From Anadara kagoshimensis (Eukaryota > Mollusca > Bivalvia > Arcoida > Arcidae): 64,000 nucleotides of DNA. Within the stretch, counting starts at the first letter, position 1. Each line of letters starts with the position of its first letter. The translations under genes and the position numbers were made by a program. Shown in pieces: positions 50,501-60,000 of the stretch. Under the pieces are notes generated by a model. That model was not told where the DNA came from. It saw nothing but the letters and a program-made list of their open reading frames with translations, and searched no databases. Location: positions 6,614,765 to 6,678,764 of the forward strand of contig CM037862.1 in the NCBI GenBank assembly GCA_021292105.1, read 5' to 3'.

Positions 50501-53500
50501 GCCATCATCTAATGAGAAATTTACTGTGCACAAATAACTTGTAATGATGCTTCTCATGAAAACTACCTGACACATATATTTCCAATATACAGTATTTTGA
50601 TTAAAAGAGTTGGAATAGAATAGGAGTGATTAATTTTGACATTGAGGTCAGGTCTTTAAGAAGTCAGAGTAAAGGTGAAAGGAGAAAACGAAACACATAA
50701 ATACTTGATAACAATGATACAGATTGATATTTCGTTGTTTTTATTTGACTTTCAGGCATGTAATCTTCAGATTCATGGAACTTACAGCTTATCCCGCGGT
50801 GTTACTGCTAACCCACCTCTCAGTGTTGAAAGTGCTGTTGGTATTATTTTAGTTCATGGTGAGTGAATATTTTTTATCCCACACATAACAAAGAAAGAGG
50901 GAGGGGGTTATTGAATTTGAACTACTGTCCTTCTAGACACTTCTGGTCCAGAGTAATTCTACAAAACTATGACACACTATTTTACCAAACTTAATACAAA
51001 GCATCACCATTGATTGATAGAAGCACATATCATTAATCCAAGTTGGTTTGCTCATTTTCCTGGGAGTTTTGACATTTTGATTATAAAAGCAAACCACAAA
51101 AATATGTGTACTGAAGGAGGTGGGGTTCTAATTTACTGAATTCGCTTGTTTTTATTAAATCAAACTATTGTGTTTCATCAAGGGCTATATTTATTTATGT
51201 GTAACCAATATTTTCAGTGGAAATCAAATCATGTCGCAGAAAATACAGTTCAGCAAAAAAGTTAAAGGGTGTCACATGATACATGAGAAAATTTCATTAA
51301 TTAAAGAAATAAATTGCAGAGAAACTAAGCCTGTTATTGTAATAAGCCTCCTCTTTGGAATACATCTTACTGTGATACCTGCCATGTATAAATGTCATTG
51401 ATATCAGTATTGTGTAATAAGAAATTATGTTGGCTTTAACTGCAGTAAAACTTTGTATTGTAGGTCATGTTGCTAATGCTCTCCAGACAACACCTCCGGA
51501 TGTGTTTATAACAAGTGATGGTGGTTATACCTGGAGAAAGGTAAGAACTACATCAGTGTAGTTTTATTTCTTTATAAAGTGGAAACTGACTTAAAGGCTT
51601 CTTCTATATAAAGGCCACCTGCTTTTAAAAGCCAGTAAAATTTTATCCCAATTATTCCTTTTTCTTGTTATTTGAACCTATATAAAAGAGCCACCTGCCC
51701 ATAAAGGTAACTTTTACTGTTTTTTTTGGGTGACTTTTATAGACAGGTTTGACTAAACCAGCAGTGTATGTGTATATTTATGTACCACTTCCTATACATG
51801 TGTATAAAAATATGAGATTATTAGAAGCCCTTCAATAATACTTTAAACCACTGTGGTAGGTCAGTTGGTAGAGTGCTCGCTCTGTAAGTGGGAGGTCGTG
51901 GGTTCGATCCCTGGCCAGGTCTGACCCAAGACTTGATAGTGGGTAGTGACTGTTCTTTTGCCAAGCACTCGGCATTACGAAATGAAAGTCACAGTTCTTT
52001 CGGATGGGAACTTAAAATAAACGACGTCCCGTGTCATGGTGGGCTTGGCACGCTAAAGAACCCTGCTGTATAATGCAATCAGCGCAACGCACAGGCAAAA
52101 TTTCTGCACCTTCGCCTATAGCTGGCAACATCTCGATATAAGTGAAATATTCTTGACTGGGACGTTAAACACCATTACTCCACTCAACTCAATAATACTT
52201 TAACCACACCACTGGACATTAACTTCAGCACCCTAAAATATAAGTCTTATAATCAGTAGTCCAAATATGTGTTTGTCTTTTTTCTTATCTTGTTTGGCTG
52301 TTTCTTTCATTATACCCCCACAAAACGAAGTTTAGGGGGTGTATAGGATTCACCCTGTCTGTCTGTCTGTCTGGTTGTCCGTCCCAATATCGTGTCCACT
52401 CCATATCTATGAATGGATTTTGATCAAACTTAAAACAAATGTAAAACAACATGAGACAATGTGTGGCACACCAAATTTATGTGCATAAGTCAAAAGGTCA
52501 AGGTCAGGAGGTCAATGTTGGGGGGGGGGGGGGATTTGGCTCTCAAGAGACAGTTCTATTTGGAGTCTGTGTTGTATATTCTTTGTTACATTGGCTGTTC
52601 CAATTTTTTCAGTCTTTCTTTTTATTTCATCATTATTAACAAACAGCATGAAAGAAGAGGAAATTATCATTTTGCTACAGTATAAATCTATAGTTTGGCA
52701 TTATTTTTCCTTCAAACATTGTAAAGATTCCTCCCAAATCTGGTCAACAGACAAATTCTGAGTGTATTTTATAATCGAGGACTGTGTGACCTTGACCAGC
52801 CATATACAGCAAAATATTTTCTTGTTTAATGAGACATCAACTTTAAAAGTTGCAGAGTATAACGGAGTAATAAAGTAATATAGCTTCAAGATTTTTCATG
52901 TTTTGATGATGGTGAAAAACATAGTCTGGAGAAAACCTAAGATCTTTGGCAAGTCAACTGACTAACCTTCTCACACTAGGTCTAATATTTTATATTTTTT
53001 CCAAAATGAGTGTGTATGAATGGGGTGGAAATGGCATTTAGACAGTAAAATATTTCCTCTGCAACTGATGAACGGTTGAAGTAGTTGTAACAGATAAAAC
53101 TTCTCTTTAATTTTGTAGGCTCTTACAGGACCTCATCACTATCAAATTGCTGACAGTGGAAGTTTAATTGTAGCTGTCCCTGCATCAGACAACACACCCA
53201 AAGTCTTGAAATTTTCTACCGACGAGGGACAATGCTGGCATGAATATCAGTTTATACAGAATGATAATGACAGTATAATATTTACTGGTCTACTAACAGA
53301 GCCAGGTTCTAAGTCACTTACTGTCAGCATATGGGGTTACCATGCCACAGATAGAAAATGGGCAACATTTGTTGTAGATTTCCAGAAAGTTTTCACAAAG
53401 CAATGTATGTACATGTATTTTCTATTTTTCTTTATTAGTATGTTGGGTCGACTTATTGATTTACCATTTATTATTATTATAATATTAGTATTATTCCGTA

Positions 53501-56500
53501 TTTTTCTGCTGCACTTTTTAACAGCATAGGTCAAAAACGGTTTGGTGGTATGTGATGAAACTTTGTACACTTGTTCCCAATGATACACAGTTGTGCCTTT
53601 TTGGGGTCACATCTCATTGGTTGAAATAGAAAGGGAGATAACAACTATGTCACACTCTACTGATTTTGCACTCTAGAAAAGAAACTAATTGGCCAATTTT
53701 TATGAAAATGAGTGTTTAGGTACAATTTTAGATGCTCTACATGGTTCACCACAAAGTAGGTCATTGAGACCTTATTTCATGGTCCAGTGATTTTTTTCGA
53801 TATTTTAAAAGTAATTGAATGAGCTTTCGCAAACAGCATTTCTCAAAAACTATTTGATAGAATGTCACGAGACTACTGATTTTGATCAAACTTGGTTTAT
53901 ATGATGACTTTTTATGCTCTACATGCTCATTTTGACCTAGTGTTTAGTTCAATGATTTTCTTTGGTAATATAAAGTTTAGTAGAACAATTTTGAAGAAGT
54001 TGCTACTACTAACACTATCAGTTCTTTTCTAATATACAAGGTTGCCACCATTGGGGGTAACTTACCCTGCAGATGAGCCCTGCTCAAACGCAATGTCTAG
54101 TTCTTTAAAGCAAAAATATGTACATTTTTGACAGGTAGCAATGTACATGTATATCTTCCCATTATCAGAAAAACAAACTAAAAAGAATTATTTAAAAAAC
54201 AATTCAAATGTTGTATTTTAAAACTTTAGTTTTCATGTAAAGTTCAGTATTACCCCTCTAATGCTTGATTTCTTCAGGTGGTCACGATGATTACGAAACA
54301 TGGATGGCTCATTCCACATTAAGGAAAAATGAACCAGCATATGTAAAGGGTTGTCTACTTGGTAGAAAGGAGGTTTTCCAGAGACTTAAAAAAGATTCTT
54401 GGTAGGAACTTACATTATATATTAAATAAAATTATCTTTTTCTGTTCAATTTTCTTGTAATAATTGCAGAATTCTGATAATTCATTATAATGTTTTTGCC
54501 AAATAAGTTTTTGTAATTACCGTAATCCTTCTATATATTCGGACCCTCTATGTTTTCGGACACCCCAATTTTGAAATTTCAATAATTTTCAAATTTCCTC
54601 TAATTTCGGACGGCATTTTTTTGCCTCTAAATCCGGACGCGATTTTGTCGGAATTCACCCGTAACAAGCAATACATATTGGTTATAATTAATATTGAATA
54701 AAAACAAGAAGAAGTGTTGTTGTTAATTTACATTAGAATTTGTTATTTTTATGTGTTTGTTGCGTTGTGTATTTGCGTGATGGAGTCATGATTGTAACTT
54801 TGAGGACAAGTATTTTACGATGTATTTACGTTTTTAATGTAAGCTGAATAAAGCCATACCTGTATTAAGTGTTTTAATATTCTTTGAAAGTGAAAGTTGA
54901 TTGAAATTAAAAATCGTGGGTAAGAAACATCGTACGAGACCAGAAGTTCTGTCGGCACACAAATCCAACATCAAAGACATTTTTTCAGGAAGTGACGTTA
55001 TCCCTTCTGATTCAGTGCATGTCAATTATGGGAAATCCCGATCCTCTGATACTTTCATTTGTATAAAAACGGGAAGATGGACATTACGATGTATTTATTG
55101 TTTTTCCTAAGATTAAAATTGTTTGAAACGTGAGTTAAAACAATGTATTTGTAAACTATTGTGTTCTGTGAGTGATAACATCGATTTTTAAACAAAAGCT
55201 ATATTGATCACGGCGAACCCCATTCATACATGTCCTGGTTCTTAATCGTACAAAATGTGGAATTTCTTGACTAAAAAAATATTCTTGACCATTATTAATT
55301 ATAAAAATTTTGACCGTAGACAGTGACAGAAGACGAAGTGGGGTAACGGTGAACCTCAAACGGTGGGAACTACTGACAAAAATCACGCGATTTGCTTACA
55401 AAAAATGGCGTCCTTCGATGTATATTACACATTGGATCATGATTATTGGCCAACAAATACTTCAAAAAACGACTTTTTTGTGAAATAAACAACACAAAAG
55501 GTAATTTCAACATGGACTTTATTTGAAAATTGATACTATAAATGGTATCCATGTGCGTATCGTCCTTGATAGTGTCTTGCATTACCGGGAGGGCAGCGAG
55601 ACATATTATCGGCTCCTAAATCATGTAAATATCGGACAACTCTAAATATTCGGACACCCCCATTTTTCCAAGTGTATAATTTTCATATTTCCTCTAAATT
55701 CCCGGACACTTGAAAATGAAATTATTAAAATTCGTCCGAATACATAGAAGGATTACGGTATATGTTTTTGTTTTCAAAGAAAAAAAATGAAAAAATGAAA
55801 GAAAATACCTAAATTATGTTTTTTTTTAGAAATCACACAGACTTGTATAGCTATAAAAAGAATTATTGTAAACATAATTTTTGTCTACATTTTCCATGAA
55901 AGACAATTCATTCTATGAAAATAACTCTTTCTGAATAACATTGCTTTTTCTCACATATATGACAAATAATATCATGGAAAATGTGGTACAATATTTTTAC
56001 ATATATCACATCCCACATGAGCATTTGTAAGCTACATGTATCTCAATACAACCTGGACTATTAATTTCATAAAAACAATTAAAATCTTGGTGTATTTGCC
56101 AGAAAAATAATCAATGACTCTTTTCAGACTTAGATAAGGAAATTCCAATCTTGCGGTCAGATATTTTCTTCTCGATCTTGACCTGATCTAAAACTGGTCA
56201 AAATTTCCTTTGTATGTATTCACAGTGTAAGATGAAGTAGTGCACCGGGAAATGTACCGTAGATAGATATACATATGTATTTGGATAAATGTGATTGATT
56301 TTGAATATTACTATTACAGGTGTTTTAATGGATATAAGTATCAGATTGAAACAACACAGAGCACTTGTTTATGTACAAGAGAGGATTATGAATGGTGAGA
56401 TATATACTGTCCAATTTAATTTTATAGTATTCATCAGGGAGAGAGATTATTTTACTTACTGAGCTGTCACCATCAAAATTTTTGTCGAGAGAGAGAAAGA

Positions 56501-57046
56501 GAGATTATTTTACTTATTGAGTTGTAACCATCAAAATTTTTGTCGAGAGAGAGAGAGAGATTATTTTACTTATATTACGATGTCACCAGTTAAAGTTTTG
56601 TCAGAGAGAGATTATTTTACTTATTTTAAGATGTCACCAGTTACATTTTTTCAGGGAGAGAGATTATTTTACTTATATTAAGATATCACCAGTTACATTT
56701 TTTCAGGGAGAGAGATTATTTTACTTATATTAGGATGTCACCAGTTAAAGTTTTGTCAGAGAGAGAGAGATTATTTCACTCATTGAAATTTCACCAGCTA
56801 AAGTTGAAATTGCAGAAATTTGTATCTACATATGCATTTTAGTGACCATAATGTATATTTTGTTATGGAAATTCTACCTGTATATGATATTTACTTCTAT
56901 TATGCAAATTACAAAAAAATATCCCCACCATGCTTGCATGTGCTAGAACCAAGAGGTATAGTTTTATAATGCCAAATATTAAAAAGTATTGGTTGGACTA
57001 GATGTGAACTATTCTTCTGAGAGATTTTAAAATTTTTACCAGAAAT

Positions 57047-57087
<41 letters not shown>

Positions 57088-60000
57088 TCAAACCTGTCTA
57101 TAAAGGCCACCCAAAGGAACCAGTAAAAGTGGTCTTAATGGGCAGGTGGCCTTTATATACAGGTTCAAATAAAATGAATAAAGAACAATTAGTATACAAT
57201 TATACTGGCCTTCATAAGCAGATGACCCTTATAAAGAGGTGGCCTTATGGGCAGGTTGGACTGTGTAAGATATTAAAAAACACTATACAGTGGACTTCGG
57301 CTATAGCGAATTTATGGGGACAACAAAAAGTACTTCGGTATAAGCATACTTCGTAATAGACATTTTTTTAGGTTCGAATGTGAACATCAACGAGTTATCT
57401 CCCCTTTTTCAATCTGCAATGCTGATCATGGCGGGTGTTCATCACGTTATCAGAAAGTTAAACTAACAGGTGGTTAAATTTCCAATGACAAATAAAATAC
57501 AATATTTTTAAAAATATAGTTTGTGTCAAATTTTGTTAAAGTAATTGTCAAAATTTAAAACCCCGCTAGTTTAACTTGCCGATAAAGTGTGGAATTGCTG
57601 ATATATATACTGGATACAATGCCTTACAGAAGACAACTATCATTAAAATAAAAACAAAATATAAAAAAATAAATATTTATTACAAAAAATAAATATAACA
57701 TACAGTATTTTCACAAGGTACTGATTTTTATAGTCCAATTATTTACCTCGAAAAATTAAAACAGTAATCCAATAACTGAATGAAAATTTAAATCGCGTAA
57801 AATCACACCAATATTCTGTCCGTATAAATTTCATATCGCGTAAATTAACTATCCGTACACAATAAAACATAAAAATCACTTTGAAAAAAAGTCCTTGATG
57901 GTCGTTTGTCGATCAAACTTTTGCTTGCACAAAAATGACTCTAAGTCTGACAAACTGTCATAAATCCTTTCATTCACATTTTCCTGGGAATCGATAAAAA
58001 GCCACAGTTTGGTTAGAGATTCGCAAGCAATTTCACGGTTCACACGCGGAGTATCAACGTCTTCAGCATCATCGTTATCATCATCACTATCACTTGTTTG
58101 GTTGTCCGATTTCTTGTTGAGAATGTCCGCCACAATTTCATCATCATTTGGACGATCGGTGACAACGATATTGTCATCTACAGAAACGTAATGTTCGAAG
58201 TTCAAATCACTTGGAGTGTCAGTCTCACTCACTACGCGCGTCCAATTTTGCCTAAGAAAAGCCAATGGAACATCGTCGTCATCATCACTTTGTACATCAA
58301 CATCGTTTAAAAGTTCCTCAGTCGTAACACGTTGAATAAATCCTGCCTTCGCAAAACAGTTCTTAATAGTTTTTTGAACAACAGTTCTCCAAGCGCGGTG
58401 AATAAAAACTATGGCATTGTACACATTTAATTGAAATTCCACTTTATTTTCATAACATTCTAACAGTTTGTTTATGATTAGCCGCCCCTAATTTGTCTTA
58501 AAGTTCATAATAATCCCCTGGTCCATTGGTTGCAATTGGCTGGTTGTATTTGGTGGTAAGAACACAACTTTGACATTTGATAACCTGTCAATTACTGGAT
58601 GGGCGGGACAATTGTCAACGAACAAAAGAATGTTTCTCCTTTGGCAAATCATCGACTTATTAACATCACGTAACCACTGTTCATATATTTGACTTGTCAT
58701 CCAAGCACGTTTATTGGATTTGTACGTTACAGGTAGAGATTTCACTGATTTAAAGCAACGCGGGTTTGCAAATTTTCCAATAACAAGAGGTTTTAATTTG
58801 TCTGTACCATCCATATTTGCACACAATACAACAGTTAGTCTCTCTTTACTTCTCTTGCCCCCGTGACAAGATTCTCCCTTCATTTGTAAAGTCCTATTAG
58901 GTAATAATTTATAAAAAAGTCCACTTTCGTCCATGTTATACACATCTTTTGGTTCATAATCCTTAAGTAAATTTGGAAGTGTCGTTTCTTTGTATGAATT
59001 TGTCACATTTTTGTCTACAGACGTGCTTTCCCCACAGACAGCTTTAGACACGATTCCTTTACGTTGTTTAAATCTCTCGATCCAACTATTATTTGCTTCG
59101 AAATTATTATGTCCTAATTTCACGGCAAATTCATTTGCTTTCACTGCTAATGATGGTCCACTAAGCGGAATGTTTTAGTCACGAGCACCTCTAAAAAATG
59201 TAAATAATGCTTCCTCTACATCTGTAAACTGACTCGTTCTTAGTTTTTTTCTTGTTCCCCCAAAGTCACTAGAATTATAGGCGCTAACAATGTTTTCTCG
59301 CTGTTTTAAAATTGTACTTCATGTGGATGCAGGTATTCCAAGGTCAGACGCAATTTGTTTTTTGGATTTAATTCCAGAATCTACAGCGGTAAGCACTTGA
59401 TATTTTGTATCCAGCGATAAAGCTTTACGTTTTTTACTATCCATTTTTGAGCACTAATCAATCAATAATAGCACTAATCCAAAATACAACTCACAGCAAT
59501 AATGATTAAGTTAATCATTAACCTGTCATTTTATCCCCCAAAATTTACTCAAATAAGTGTCAAACACAGATCAAAGGATTAAATAATTTTATTAGCATCA
59601 AAGATTTCATAATCGTTGAAACAATATGTTATACGCTACACTGAACCCTCAGCGTGCCTCGTGTTAAGGTATACACATGCATGTGTTGTGATAGTGATCA
59701 AACGACTGTTACTAATATTCACACTTACTGTCGGCTTGGATACCTGTTTGGAATGTCTTTATTTTGCCGACGATATTATTTTTTTTTATAATTTTACCGA
59801 CTTCGTTATATACCTTAAATTTATAATTATTTTTTGTTTCCACGGGACATAAATCTACTACGTTATAGGCATTTTTTCGGTATATGCAAATTCGTAATAA
59901 CCGATTTTGTTACTCATAGTTTATATAGTAAATTTGCAGGGGAATATTTTCAAGTTCGTTATAGGCCTAAATTCGTAACATCCGTGTTCGTTATAGATGA

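Noticed and set aside
51888-52073. 61-residue frame with a possible tRNA gene nearby
   Set aside because: The A and B boxes belong to a SINE, with no cloverleaf end; the frame is the SINE body.
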